Shown here: in pieces, positions 11,510 through 21,733 of the stretch | Numbering within the stretch: the stretch's first letter is position 1 | How the letters are laid out: the number at the start of each line of letters is the position of its first letter | Origin: Gari tellinella | Lineage: Eukaryota; Mollusca; Bivalvia; Cardiida; Psammobiidae | DNA: 64,000 bases | Direction of reading: 5' to 3' | NCBI GenBank assembly: GCA_922989275.2 | Contig: OV277871.1 | Location: 31,630,693-31,694,692 of the forward strand | Made by a program: the position numbers and the translations under genes | The notes under the pieces: model-generated | Seen by the model: the letters and a program-made list of their open reading frames with translations, nothing else | The model's database searches: none | What the model was told of the DNA's origin: nothing

Positions 11510-11638
11510 AACCTCTCCACACGATGTATCCGGCGTAGCTTATCAGAACACAATTTGTCATCAACCAAATCATATTGCGCTGACCACTTGGACGGGTATA
11601 ATAGAGATCAAGATAATGCCACATGAAATGGGGCACCA
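11510..11638 (+). CDS. ADAMTS-like gene, exon a (protease domain with zinc motif)
   Basis: The exon is bounded by TTTTGCAG| and |GTACGT and encodes 42 codons (phase 1 nt / 2 nt). Its product includes DVSGVAYQNTICHQPNH and ends at HEMGH. This is the strand before the active site and the first two zinc-binding histidines of a reprolysin/ADAMTS metalloprotease, with the catalytic Glu present. The split codon joins the next exon to give HEMGHQFNMVHD, a full HExxHxxxxxHD site. ADAMTS enzymes are secreted proteases that cleave extracellular matrix proteins. The acceptor lies 15 bp after the end of a transposon. Earlier exons (signal peptide, prodomain, first half of the protease) were not found. 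Confidence 0.85.
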
Positions 11639-11727
11639 GTACGTATAGAATTATGAATGTTTTCTGATTTTGTTATCGTGTTCACTCATTCACAACCATG
11701 AATAAGCAACTTAAAACGATTTTGCAA

Positions 11728-11790
11728 TCTGGATACAGAACAGATGCCGCGTGTCGCGGCGTCTGATCAGGATCCAAACTTTTTGACATT
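11728..11790. repeat. Core palindrome, family B type, ends eroded
   Basis: AGATGCCGCGTGTCGCGGCG followed by TCTGATCAGGATCCAAAC matches the GCCGCGT...ACGCGGC version of the shared core. Confidence 0.5.
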
Positions 11791-11882
11791 CGTATTGAAA
11801 CTGCTTTGACAGTGAAAACTTGAAAAAGAGAAATTGGCATGATACATGTATCACAGATGACAAATTGAAGCAGACATTTGAA

Positions 11883-12129
11883 CAGTGGAGAAAACGTAAT
11901 TCTTTTCCAATAAACGCGTTTACGCTAAAACTGTTATTTCCAATGCAAACAGTTTGGAGCCAGATCAAAAACCGGGTAACCCGGCGTCTGATCAGGCTCC
12001 AAACTGTTTGCCGTCTAGATTAAAATCAATAGTCAGAATTGTCAAAAAATTGTCATTTTCTCCATTATAGTGCAATGCGTTTGCGTTTCGTTTGCGTATA
12101 AACGGGAAAGAATAACGTTTTCTCAACTG
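11883..12129. mobile_element. Family A MITE
   Basis: CAGTGGAGAAAACGTAATTC ... CGTTTTCTCAACTG|TA. The core reads AAAACCGGGTAACCCGGCGT, and the left flank has lost the TA. Confidence 0.8.
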
Positions 12130-12615
12130 TATACTATGCCAAACTTCCAACGCAACACCCCGGATATTCCCATTACTTCCAATGTTAAACATGTCTTAAG
12201 CTAGTCTAGTCAATTCTGTAATGTGTGCATATCCTGAATATATTTCTTCTGCAATTCATAGAGTGATCAATGGACTATACTCTTGGTAAACAAAAACACA
12301 ATTAATTGGCATTTGGTACCAAAACTATGGAATTTTGTGAAAATTCAGAAATTCCATTCCAATGCATTTTCAATGGGGAATGTTAACCAGAAATAAGCGA
12401 TACGTTTGGATAGATGGTTACTATTCGTCAGAAGTGTCAATGACAATTCGTTGCCAATATTAACAACTTTGAGGACAGTACATCAATTTAAAAACACAAA
12501 TAAAAACATTTAAACATTTTGTGTCAACTTTTCCATCGATTAAAAACACCCACTCTGATATGACAATAGAAGGGAACTCGGAGGTGTTGCGTTGGCAGTT
12601 TGGCCTAGTATGTTA

Positions 12616-12861
12616 CAGTGGAGAATGTGTTATTCTTTCCCTATAAACGCGTTTACGCTAAAACTATTATTTCAATTACAAACAGTTTGGAGCCAGATCA
12701 GACGCCGGGTAACCCGGCGTCTGATCAGGCTCCAAACTGTTTGTCACCAAGATAAACATGAAATATCAGAATTGACCAAAAGTTGTTCTTTTCTACGTTT
12801 TAGTGTTTTGCGTTTGCGTACGTTTGCGTTTAAACGGGAAAGAATAACAGATTCACCACTG
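12616..12861. mobile_element. Family A MITE
   Basis: TA|CAGTGGAGAATGTGTTATTC ... CAGATTCACCACTG|TA, with a perfect core GACGCCGGGTAACCCGGCGT. Confidence 0.88.
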
Positions 12862-12939
12862 TACCTCTCGTTCACAACCAATAAAGCGAAGGCTAATTTA
12901 TGTTAGGATAGTTTAAGTGTATATATATGCGGTTTGTTT

Positions 12940-13179
12940 TCGAAAGAATAACGTTTGTCTTCTCCACTGTATAGTATCCTTTTCCAATTAACGTATTTGG
13001 GCTAGAACAATGATGAATCATTTCAAACTGTCTGGAGCTAGATAAAACGCCGAGTAACTCGGATTTGAATCATGTTTTATACTTTGAAGTTTCTGGTACT
13101 CAGATTTACATTTATTGTCAATACTTTCAGGAGACAGTTCAATTTTGTTTAAATGGAAAATAATGTTTTTGCCACTGTA
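12940..13179. mobile_element. Family A MITE relics ending at exon b acceptor
   Basis: Eroded arms (GAAAGAATAACGTTTGTCTT...CCACTGTA near 12972, and a core-like AAACTGTCTGGAGCTAGATA at 13027) end with AATAATGTTTTTGCCACTG|TA at 13179. That leaves only TTTTGTCAG before the exon starting at 13189. Confidence 0.55.
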
Positions 13180-13188
13180 TTTTGTCAG

Positions 13189-13293
13189 ATTCAATATGGT
13201 TCACGATACTTCGGACTGTTCGTCTGGCTTAATGGGAGTTGTTTCGTTTGGTTGGAGCGACTGTAGTATAGCAAGCTTTTTAGCCAAGATGAG
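13189..13293 (+). CDS. ADAMTS-like gene, exon b (end of protease domain)
   Basis: Acceptor TTTTGTCAG|, donor |GTAAGA, 34 whole codons. It starts QFNMVHD, completing the zinc site with the third His and the following Asp. The Met of GLMG sits where reprolysins have the Met-turn, and WSDCSIASFLAKM corresponds to the conserved Ser/Cys segment that closes the catalytic domain. The phase joins exon a exactly and two nucleotides are left at the donor. The acceptor is 8-10 bp from a family A MITE end, so the MITE probably supplies branch-point or pyrimidine-tract sequence (inference). Confidence 0.85.
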
Positions 13294-13817
13294 GTAAGAT
13301 TAGCTTAAGGTAGATCCTCTCTAATGAGATCGGACAAGAGTCGGTAAATACCGGAACGAGCTTGGATTCGTACAGACGACAGTTCATATGGTGAAACAAA
13401 GGGTTCGAAAATATATTTTCTGCTCGGGCCCGAACTATATCGGGCTCGAGCACGGTTTTTGTGCTCGGGCACGTTTTAGTTCGTTCTCGGGTGCCAATTC
13501 ACTAATGACCTAAAACCAAAACCCCCAAACTACAAACTTCAGAAAACCCAATGTCGGGGTATTTTACTGCCACATACCCCTCTAGATCGATTAATTATGA
13601 TTTTCAAGCTAATATATATTTTTTTGAATTGCATTTCTGTATGTTTTCTTACACACGGGAAATGATAACGTGTTTCCACTGAATAACACAAATGTTCGGG
13701 GTGATCGCTACAAATAGGTCATTTTCTACATTTTATTGCAAAGCGTTTGTGTCTCGTTTGCGTTTAAACAGGAAAGAATAACGTCTTCTCCACAGTATCA
13801 TTAAAACAACATATGTA
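13294..13817. other. Intron sequence, no clear element until the MITE at 13818
   Basis: Holds a G/C-richer stretch near 13420-13490 with CTCGGGC repeats and a family A-like arm fragment near 13745-13798 (GCGTTTGTGTCTCGTTTGCG). Nothing else is recognised. Confidence 0.45.
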
Positions 13818-14062
13818 CAGTGGAGAATGTGTTATTCTTTCCCAATAAACGCGTTTACGCTAAAACTATTATTTGCAGTGCAACTGTTTGGAGCCAGATC
13901 AGACGCCGGGTAACCCGGCGTCTGATCAGGCTCCAAACGGTTTGCCACCAAGATAAACATGAAATATCAGAATTGTCCAAAAGTTGTTCTTTTCTACGTT
14001 TTAGCGCTTTGCGTTTGCGTACGTTTGCGCTTAAACGGGAAAGAATAACAGATTCTCCACTG
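13818..14062. mobile_element. Family A MITE
   Basis: TA|CAGTGGAGAATGTGTTATTC ... CAGATTCTCCACTG|TA, with both TA copies and a perfect core palindrome. Confidence 0.9.
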
Positions 14063-14202
14063 TACGTGTTCTTGCTATTAGTGTTTTCTTCTGACCTGTC
14101 AGAGTTATTTTTAGATTGGAACATTCTAAAACTTTAAAAAGGATGAGTTTTCTCTACATCCAGTTAGAGATACGGATAACTGTAATTTGTGTGCGTAATG
14201 TA

Positions 14203-14452
14203 CAGTAGAGGATACATTATTCTTTCCCGTTTAAACGCAAACGCAATGCACTAAACTGTGGAAATTTACTTTTAGAAGTTTTACTATATTTTTAATCTGA
14301 GTAGCAAACAGGTTGGAGCCTGATCAGACGCCGGGTTACCCGGCGTCTGATCTGGCTCAAACGTGTTTGTAATGGAAAGAATAGTTTTAGTATATAATTG
14401 GGTTTATTGGGGGAGAATAAGATAGCAGTAAAGTTAGCAACGTTTTCTCACA
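14203..14452. mobile_element. Family A MITE, diverged right end
   Basis: TA|CAGTAGAGGATACATTATTC ... AACGTTTTCTCACATGA. It is a sister of the copy at about 1007-1235. The right end lies about 24 bp before candidate exon c. Confidence 0.65.
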
Positions 14453-14476
14453 TGACTACCCCTGTTTTCTATAGCG

Positions 14477-14512
14477 AACAACGATGACGAATATCCTTAT
14501 CTCCAACACGGT
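14477..14512 (+). CDS. ADAMTS-like gene, candidate exon c (36 nt, phase conflict)
   Basis: TTTTCTATAG| and |GTAAGA bound 36 nt. One frame encodes NNDDEYPYLQH and leaves one nucleotide, exactly what exon d needs to read on. It does not join exon b: b leaves two nucleotides, and a direct b-c join runs into TGA. Either a small exon between 13294 and 14476 is missed, c is not an exon, or the gene carries a frameshift here. Confidence 0.35.
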
Positions 14513-14639
14513 AAGATCACTTTAAAGACGTCACTATAACGTCACTATTTATAACGGCGTTTTGACGTCACCGGGGTTCCAAAAAATGCATATTGCTTAA
14601 AAAAATAGCTTAAATCGTTGGTAATGTGAGAAAAAGAAT

Positions 14640-14786
14640 CTGTCACTCGTCGATGTTTAAGACAAGTTGGTCTCAAACTCGTCTAGAATAGAAAAGTTAT
14701 TAAGCTCGCCAAGGCTCGCTTAATAACATTTCAATTCTAGGCTCGTTTGAGATCAGCTTGTCTTAAACATCGACTCATGACAGATC
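14640..14786. repeat. Long imperfect hairpin
   Basis: CGTCGATGTTTAAGACAAG ... GAATAGAAAAGTTATTAAGC faces GCTTAATAACATTTCAATTC ... CTTGTCTTAAACATCGACTC around a loop near CGCCAAGGCTC. The arms are about 65 nt. It is unrelated to the family A core. Confidence 0.7.
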
Positions 14787-15059
14787 CTATATTTCTCCAC
14801 TGTATTTCTATTTTCAGTACTTCTGATGTTGACTGTCTTTCGAAAACCAACGTCAATCTCGCCGAAAACGTCACACTTGAATCGAGATGGCCAGGTAGTA
14901 TAATTGTGTGCATGTACATGTATACAGTATAAAACCCCGAAAAACGGATTTCTGAAAACCAGATTTCTCCATGGCAACGATACATATATATACGGAAACC
15001 TTTTTGCTGTCATACTGACGTGCATTTGAGAAAACAATTTCCGAATAAGTGCGTTTACT

Positions 15060-15165
15060 CTGAAACTATTATTTCAATTGCAAACAGTTTCGAACCAGAT
15101 CAGACACCGGGTAAACCGGCCTCCGATCAGGCTTAAAAATTGTTTACCACTCAGATTAAATAGAT
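15060..15165. mobile_element. Family A MITE fragment
   Basis: Central part only: CTGAAACTATTATTTCAATT, GCAAACAGTTTCGAACC and a core ACACCGGGTAAACCGGCCTC. Confidence 0.55.
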
Positions 15166-15411
15166 AATTAGGTCTACAGGTGTTTTCAGGTCTCCAGGTA
15201 ATAGAGTAGACTGAACATTTCCAACAGTTTTATTTCCTTTATTTCTATACAAAATACTGTTAACCCATTACCCCATAGCCTGTTCCTTGATTTAAAAAAG
15301 CCTGCTTTAAGCTACCATCTGCTAGGATAAAAATCCAAAAAATTCGGAAAATCCAGAGAAATGGTAGCCCTGCTATTGCAATACGTTTGCGTTATGTCTC
15401 AGTTAACAGAA

Positions 15412-15700
15412 ATACAGCGCTCCCTCTCTACAACGACACCCATTCGGATACATAATTATATTGTATTTGTTGTTCGGAGGGAGTCGTTATAGGGAGGGGA
15501 AAATAAGACTTGGCTTACATTTGCAAACAGCAAACTCGGCGTCTGATCTGCTGGATTCAAGCTCTTTGTCACTCGTCATTGTATTTATTCTACCGAAATG
15601 TTATGTAACTTTGAGAAAAACAGCAGACGACAAATTAGGTTAGACATGCATGTCTTGTTTGGGGAATCGTTGTAAGGAGGGATTCGTTAGATGTAAGATA
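15412..15700. mobile_element. Family C element
   Basis: CAGCGCTCCCTCTCTACAAC at the left, an inverted GTTCGGAGGGAGTCGTTATA soon after, a core remnant (AACTCGGCGTCTGATCTGC) near 15534, and GAATCGTTGTAAGGAGGGAT at the right. Confidence 0.55.
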
Positions 15701-15833
15701 TAGTTATGTAAGATAATCTTGTTACTACAAATATTATAATGATAATAACAATGACTCTGATAATAATGATTCAAGTTATAAACTTATTGATATGTTGTAT
15801 TGTAAATTTGTTTTATTAACTTTTGAAATCAAG

Positions 15834-15916
15834 GAATGTCTTTAACCAACAACGAGGTGTGTGCTCTCAAGGCTGGTGTAGGATATGAATACAGGGCGTA
15901 CCCGTACAATAGCTGG
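15834..15916 (+). CDS. ADAMTS-like gene, exon d (disintegrin-like region, first part)
   Basis: Acceptor AAATCAAG|, donor |GTAACT. After two nucleotides from a split codon it encodes SLTNNEVCALKAGVGYEY followed by RAYPYNSW, ending in phase 0. The spacing of the Cys, Leu and Gly resembles the start of the ADAMTS disintegrin-like domain, where the protease and ancillary domains meet. The acceptor has a weak pyrimidine tract. The frame is fixed by the perfect phase-0 join to exon e. Confidence 0.65.
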
Positions 15917-16099
15917 GTAACTATAAACTTATACAGAGGAGAACACGATAATTTTTCCCGTTAAAACGCAAACGAAACGCAATCGCAAACCACTTACATC
16001 AATCTGAGTGGCAAAAAGCTTGGAGCCAGTAGCGCGTTCAGTTACCTCTGTTTTCTGTTTAGGTTAGCAGTTTGTGCCCCGTGTACAGCGTGCAGAGTA

Positions 16100-16333
16100 C
16101 AGTAGAGAAAACGTTTTCTATCCAAATAACCCCGGTTACGCTAAATCTATTATTTCCATTGCAAGCAGTTTGGAGCCAGATCAGGCGCCGGGTTACCCGG
16201 CGACTGATCAGGCTCCAAACTGTTTGCCATTCAGATTAAAACTGGTAGTCTGAATTGTCAAAAATGTTATCATTTTCTATATTTCATTGCGATGCGTTTG
16301 CATTTGAACGAAATAATTACATTTTCTCCACTG
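16100..16333. mobile_element. Family A MITE
   Basis: TA|CAGTAGAGAAAACGTTTTCT ... TTACATTTTCTCCACTG|TA, with the core CGCCGGGTTACCCGGCGACT. Confidence 0.8.
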
Positions 16334-16390
16334 TATTTCAGACGGGTAGCCAACTCGCAATCGATGGCCATCGATTTCTTTACTGAATTC

Positions 16391-16477
16391 AACACTGGCT
16401 CCAAACTGTTTGCAATGGAAATAATAGTTTGAGCGTAAACGCGTTTATTGGGAAAGAATAACTTCTTCTCCACTGTA
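16391..16477. mobile_element. Family A MITE, right half
   Basis: GGCTCCAAACTGTTTGCAAT through GCGTAAACGCGTTTATTGGG to TCTTCTCCACTG|TA. The left half is missing. Confidence 0.65.
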
Positions 16478-16539
16478 TCTTGCATGCAATACACATCGTG
16501 GAAACATTAGTTTTCTGTGTCACCGAACGTGTTTTATCC

Positions 16540-17270
16540 GAGGACCAGTAGCGTGTTCAATTACCATTGTAACCCGGCGTCTGATCAGGCTCCAAACGGT
16601 TTGCCACTCATATTAAAACTGGTAGTCTGAATTATCAAAATGTTGTCATTTTTTATATTTCATAGCAATGCGTTTGCGTTTGAACGAAATAATTACGTTT
16701 TCTCCACTGTATTTCAGACCGGTAGCCAACTCGCCATCGATGGCCATCGACGACCATCGATTTCTTTACTGAACTCATCACAGTAGCACGTTCAAGTACC
16801 TTATCGGAAAACAATAACGATAACCGATGCAAAATACCCTTATTGTACGACATCAAACGTTCTCCAATACTTTCCAATAATAACTCATTGCGCCCCCATC
16901 TTTATTCACTGTTCAAGGGTACGAACGATTTATGTACGCATCGGAATACATGTAACACACGCAAAGGTGTACTAATCAACTGCAATGCATCTAAAAATAA
17001 GATTCAGCTGCTTAGATGTGAGCTGCTTTGTTTGATACATTAAGTATCGGAAAATGTTATTTTTATTGACGAGAAATTAACTCGGGACAGTTCGCTGTTT
17101 TTTGTCTACTCATTTGGTCGCCATTTTGTTTTCCTTGTTGGCGATGGCTAACTACCTCTGAGACCGTACGCGTCGTTCGCAATCGATATAGTGCAAACAG
17201 TCCGTTTTAGTTAAATTGTTACGTTTTTTGATGCAATCGATAGGTAACTGAACGCGCTACAGGTGTGCCT
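16540..17270. repeat. Family D-related fragment with a half family A MITE
   Basis: 16568-16709 is the half of a family A MITE from the core tip to TCTCCACTG|TA. Sequence from about 16790 to 17270 resembles 2150-2950 inside the family D element (GTACGACATCAAACGTTCTC and AACTGAACGCGCTACAGG). The D ends are absent. Confidence 0.5.
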
Positions 17271-17274
17271 ATTA

Positions 17275-17525
17275 CAGTGGAGAAGACGTTATTATTTCCT
17301 AAAAAACGCGTTTATACTAAATTTATTTCAACTGCAAACGATTTTGAGATAGATCAGACGCCGGGTAATCCGGGTGTCTGATCAGGCTCCAAATTGCTTG
17401 CTTCTCTGGTTAAAGTGAACCCTTAAATATCAAAATATATGTAAATTTCTACATTTTGATGTTATGCGTTTGCGTTTCGATTACGTTTACTTACATGTAC
17501 GGAGAAAATAACGTCTTCTCTACTG
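17275..17525. mobile_element. Family A MITE, diverged
   Basis: TA|CAGTGGAGAAGACGTTATTA ... AACGTCTTCTCTACTG. The core has an extra G (GGGTAATCCGGGTGTCTG). Confidence 0.7.
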
Positions 17526-17744
17526 CAAAAGGAACGCAAATTGTAGAAAATTATTCTTTGTTCGAAAATTCTACGAACTCATTTTGATCAGCGATGCAAA
17601 CACTTTGAAGCTCGATCACACTACGGGTTACCCGGCGTCTGGTCTTACGCTACACAGTTTGCAATAGAAATAACGGTAGCATGCCCCTACATGTAACTTG
17701 TTTGCAATGACTGTTGACCTTTTCCACGCGAAAGGTTGCTTGTA

Positions 17745-17990
17745 CAGTGGAGAATCTGTTATTCTTTCCCGTTTAAACGCAAACGTACGCAAACGCAAAG
17801 CACTAAAACGTAGAAAAGTACAACTTTTGGACAATTCTGATAATTCATGTTTATCTTGATGGCAAACAGTTTGGAGCCTGATCAGACGCCGGGTTACCCG
17901 GCGTCTGATCTGGCTCCAAACGTTTTGCACTGCAAATAATAGTTTTAGCGTAAACGCGTTTATTGGGAAAGAATAACACATTCTCCACTG
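17745..17990. mobile_element. Family A MITE
   Basis: TA|CAGTGGAGAATCTGTTATTC ... CACATTCTCCACTG|TA, with both TA copies and a perfect core. Confidence 0.9.
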
Positions 17991-18030
17991 TACCCTTATT
18001 CTCTGCCAAGATTAGTCGTCTACTGGTGTA

Positions 18031-18277
18031 CAGTGGAGTAGACGTTATTCTGTCCCGTTTAAACGCAAACGAAACGCAAACGCATTGCAATAAAATGTAG
18101 GAAATGACTGCTTATTGACAATTCTGAATGTTGATTTAAACATGGAAGGCAAACAGTTCTGAGCCTGATCAGACGCCGGGTGACCCAGCGTCTGATCTGG
18201 CTCCAAACTGTTTGCATGGGAAATTATAGATTAAGCGTAAACGCGTTTATTGGGAAAGAATAACGTTTTCTCTACTG
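18031..18277. mobile_element. Family A MITE
   Basis: TA|CAGTGGAGTAGACGTTATTC ... CGTTTTCTCTACTG|TA. The next copy starts directly in its right flank. Confidence 0.85.
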
Positions 18278-18279
18278 TA

Positions 18280-18436
18280 AGTGGAGTAGACGTTATTTTT
18301 TCCCGTTTAAACTCAAATGAAACGCAGAAACTGTGTGCCACTCAGATTAAAATAAATTGTAAGAAATTTCAATTGCGTATGCTGTATTGCGTTTCGTTTG
18401 CGTTTAAAAGGGAACGATTTACGTATTCTCCATTAT
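18280..18436. mobile_element. Family A MITE, core-deleted, joined to the preceding copy
   Basis: AGTGGAGTAGACGTTATTTT ... TACGTATTCTCCATTATA. The arms are present, but most of the central palindrome is gone. Confidence 0.65.
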
Positions 18437-18514
18437 AAATCTAGCGTGAATAATCTCTAAATTAAGCGTGTGGGAAATTTGTTTATCAAATGAAACACAA
18501 TAGACATGTTTATA

Positions 18515-18762
18515 CAGTGGGGAACATGTTATTATGTCCCACTTAAAGGCAAACGGGACGCAAACGCATTGCAATAAAATGTACAACATAACAATTTTTT
18601 GACAAATCTGACTATTTACCTTTGTACGAATGACAAACACTTTGTAGCCTGATTAGACTCCAGATTACTTGGCGTCTGATCGGGCTCCAAACTGTTTGCA
18701 ATAGAAAAAATAGTTTTAGCGTAATCGCGTTTATTGGGAAAGAATAACGTTTTTCTCCACTG
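18515..18762. mobile_element. Family A MITE
   Basis: TA|CAGTGGGGAACATGTTATTA ... GTTTTTCTCCACTG|TA. It ends 85 bp before exon e. Confidence 0.8.
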
Positions 18763-18847
18763 TATGTACATGTAATGAATACTGTACCCCAGTTTAACCT
18801 GCAATGGATATCTTTTTTTTTAAAGATAGTCTTTGTTATATTTGTAG

Positions 18848-18958
18848 GATTTCTGCACACAACACTCATGCGTTAACATGGACAGATCTAGCGCAGAATA
18901 TATGGCAATGAAGAAATTTCTTATTCCCTTAGCAGGTACCTACTGCGCGGATGGTAAG
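18848..18958 (+). CDS. ADAMTS-like gene, exon e (disintegrin-like region, second part)
   Basis: Acceptor ATTTGTAG|, donor GGTAAG|GTAGGT, exactly 37 codons in phase 0 on both sides. The product starts DFCTQHSCVNMDRSS and ends with PLAGTYCADGK. The closing block matches the G-T-x-C-x-x-G-K signature that ends the ADAMTS disintegrin-like domain. An earlier possible donor (GATG|GTAAGG) would break the phase with exon f, so the later one is preferred. A family A-like start (CAGTGAAATTGACGTTATTC) begins 11 bp after the donor. The following intron is about 29 kb and contains the whole nested transposon block. Confidence 0.8.
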
Positions 18959-18969
18959 GTAGGTTTGTA

Positions 18970-19053
18970 CAGTGAAATTGACGTTATTCTGACGTCAACA
19001 GTGACGTCATTTAGTGGAGAAGACGTTTTTCTTTCCCAATATATACGTTTATT
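18970..19053. mobile_element. Family A MITE, left half interrupted by the nested block
   Basis: Two family A starts occur, at 18970 and at 19013 (AGTGGAGAAGACGTTTTTCT). The second proceeds through the arm to ACGTTTA and then stops. The consensus continuation (CGCTAAAACTATTATTTCC) is found at about 43777, on the other side of the Harbinger-Polinton block. Confidence 0.55.
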
Positions 19054-19829
19054 ATATTATGCCTAGGTCACACATTCACGGATGAGCATCCCGGACCGCT
19101 ACGGATTCAATCCGGCAGCATCCGTAATGGTCCGTAAAAGCTCGTACGGGCCCGTGCCTATACCTTGATCATCCGTAGGTGTGGTTCCACACCGTACTGA
19201 TTTTTTGAACGTGTTCAAAAAACCAGTACGGATAAAACTCCGTACTGGTCCGTGCTAAACCGTATCGAACCCGTATAAATCCGTAACAAAACGTAGCTTA
19301 ACCGTTCTAACCCGTACTGGTCCGTAAACACCTGGCAGAGCGTCACAGTACGGATTGTTACGGACTAGTACGGGTTAAGCACGGTTCAATACGGTTTTCT
19401 ACGGATGTGTACGGGGAGCCTTATAGTACACGAACACGGACTAATACGGTTCAAACAGGACGTCTACGGTCTGATACGTTTCCACACGGATAGAGCCGGA
19501 TAAATACGTCTATCTACGGGCTGACACGGTCATTTAAGTTCTAGATCGGAGTAGTACGGTTCAGTACGGGTTTTATTTTAATTTCAAGCCGATAATTCAA
19601 TTGAAAACACATCTAAATAACACATTTCCATTTCCCCAGTGTTTATTGTCTTATTTAATAAATGGTTTGATTGTGTACGCAATAATGAGTGATAGACATG
19701 ATATGTTGTTGTCTTTAACAGAGATGCTCTATATAATATTTCGTTCGTGTTCGAACTAAATGGATTAATGTGAAAGAGGCAAGAGAGGAGATGGTGGTCG
19801 AGAGACTGGTTTCATAGACGACAGCTTCG

Positions 19830-20578
19830 TGGCCAGTATGAGATATTGATGAATGATATTAGGATAGACAACCCAGAGGCGTTCAGAAACTCTGTTAGGG
19901 TAGACGCACAGCTGTTCGCGGAGCTTCTTGAAATAGTTCGCCCAAGAATAGCCAAGAAAGACCCTTGTTATAGGGAAGCCATCAGCCCTAGGATAATACT
20001 TGCAATATTTTAGGCACCTTGCAACAGGGGGTAGTTACAGACTGATGTATGGATTTAGGGTAGCACTTTACACTATAAATATCAGTATGAAAGAAGTATA
20101 GGAGGCTTTTATCGAGTACATGAAATAGGTTGTAACCACTATTTCCAGTCCTGAAGAATGGCTGGAAGTGGCATGCCAGTTCGAGGAAAGATGGAACTTC
20201 CCACATGTTCTAGGTGCCCTAGATAGAAAACACGTGTTCATCAAACAGCCGAAGGGTGGTGGTTTGCTGCACTTTAACTATAAAGGTTACCATTCAATAG
20301 TTCTTATTGCCCTGATGGACGCTGAGTATAAATTCTTCTTGGTAAATGTGGGTGCAGAAAGCGGGTGTTCGGATACACAGATATGGAACAGTATCACTAG
20401 ATGGTTTATTTGTTTGTTTACATCCATTTCTGCCATCCATGGGCCAATTGGACGCCCCGAGAGATGGGAGTGGATACATAGAGCCCGGTGCGATGCCCTA
20501 CTCTTGTTATCGAAAGAGTTCCTTGGTTCTTTTAGATGCCCAGTGAAAAGCATCGATACATCGGACCTCGGTTTATAA
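19830..20578 (+). pseudogene. Harbinger-type DDE transposase, broken
   Basis: PIF/Harbinger transposases cut and paste the element and use a DDE nuclease fold. Pieces of the usual protein are readable in order: IRIDNPEAFRNSVRVDAQLF near 19860, then PRIAKKDP and EAISPRIILAIF with frame damage near 20030. The longest clean stretch is at 20140-20578, with SPEEWLEVACQFEERWNFPH, VLGALDRKHV (first catalytic Asp), HFNYKGYHSIVLIALMDAEY (second Asp) and NVGAESGCSDTQIW. The region with the third acidic residue is lost, and a tRNA-like repeat follows at 20590. No methionine opens the long frame. It cannot be active. Confidence 0.85.
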
Positions 20579-20589
20579 AGTCTCATCCG

Positions 20590-20666
20590 AAGGACTTGGT
20601 CCGGCGATGGATCGAACTTGAGACCCCTGACGTCGTAATCGGGGGCTTTACTCCTCGACTACGTCC
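20590..20666 (-). repeat. tRNA-derived SINE-like head
   Basis: The minus strand reads CGGACGTAGTCGAGGAGTAA ... CTCAAGTTCGATCC ... GCCGGACC, with a box B and an A-box-like start. It interrupts the transposase relic, so it inserted into the Harbinger element. Confidence 0.5.
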
Positions 20667-21204
20667 GTTGGTGTATCAATTTCAATAGAGTTAATCGACG
20701 TCTCACCTGGATAAAAATTGTCGGCAAATATCTTTAAGAAATAGCCCATAAATCAGGAACCATAATGGAAATAAAGGGAGACTACTTTTTCCCTTGTATG
20801 TGCTGTCCTTGGTTTTGGTGACCATACTACATGTATGTGCATTTTATGTGTATGCATTATTTGTCATAGATTGCATTATATATGTCAATTAAAAAAGTAG
20901 ACAAATTAGTCCTGTAGATCAATTTAGATTCATAGTACATTTTAACGTCTTTACTGCGAAAACAATTTGTTTTGTTGAAAAAGTTAAATTTTAATATTTT
21001 ACGGCTTCGATAATGGTGAGACGCCGACTGACACGGTTTCTTATCAGAATTCAAACTATTTGCATATGGTACAGTGTTTGATTTTGGTAGCGAAGGAGTT
21101 AAGATCTGTCGTCATGATAATATTGTGCCAAAACAAAACAAATAGTAAAGCCTCTCAATTACGAACCCAAACTTGTGAAAATTCAAATGGTAAGGTATTT
21201 GAGA

Positions 21205-21295
21205 AAGGTGACGTTAAAGCAACGTTAAAGTAAAACAGAAAACCCGCGCAAGGGCTTTCTATTTTACTTTCACTTTGCTTTGAGCTGTCAATTGT
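21205..21295. repeat. Family E-like palindrome
   Basis: TTAAAGTAAAACAGAAAACC faces GGGCTTTCTATTTTACTTTC, a variant of the family E hairpin, inside the Harbinger element. Confidence 0.45.
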
Positions 21296-21387
21296 CTTTT
21301 TCAAACAGAAAGCTTTCTTTGTAGTGGTCATTTCTGTGTAAAATGAACTACCGCCAAGCAATCACAAAAATAAGTGATTGTGTAATC

Positions 21388-21410
21388 CTGTGTGTGTGTG
21401 TGTGTGTGTA
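21388..21410. repeat. (TG)n microsatellite
   Basis: A short run of about ten TG units within the Harbinger element. Confidence 0.8.
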
Positions 21411-21727
21411 CATCCGTATGATCCCGTCTCCGCCGCAAACTGTAGTAGCCCGTTCAGAATCGTATTTCACCGTAGCAACCCGTATTACTCCGTGTCTATC
21501 GAGTACGGTACTACGTATTATTCCGTGAAAATCCGTAAGAGTCCGTGAGAAACCGTACTAATCCGTTCTGTTCCCTGATAATTGAAAGCTCATCCGCGAT
21601 ACTCCCCGTAACAAAACCGTAGAAACCCTTTCTGATCCGTTCTCATACCGTAGAAATTCACGGATCTATCACAGTCCGTAGCATTTTCGTCCGTACCCAC
21701 CCTGGACTGTCATCCGTGAATGTGTGA

Positions 21728-21733
21728 CCCGAG
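21728..21733. repeat. Polinton target site duplication, left copy
   Basis: CCCGAG directly precedes the left terminal repeat. The identical CCCGAG follows the right terminal repeat at 37833-37838. Six base pairs is the known Polinton duplication length. Confidence 0.92.

Larger units (their letters stand above)
19066..21729. mobile_element. PIF/Harbinger-type DNA transposon, 2.66 kb
   Basis: GGTCACACATTCACGGATGA at the left is answered by TCATCCGTGAATGTGTGACC at the right. Both subterminal regions (about 19080-19570 and 21420-21720) are dense arrays of TACGG/CCGTA-like short motifs, which may be transposase-binding sites (inference). A decayed Harbinger transposase lies inside. The flanking trinucleotides are CTA and CGA, a near match for the 3-bp duplication of this superfamily. 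Its last two bases are part of the Polinton's target duplication. Confidence 0.8.

Noticed and set aside
12592..12906. Open frame of about 100 codons; similar ones at 13820, 17628, 43965, 45676, 47213 and 60896
   Set aside because: They translate family A MITE arms and the palindrome; their similarity to each other reflects the repeat, not a protein family.
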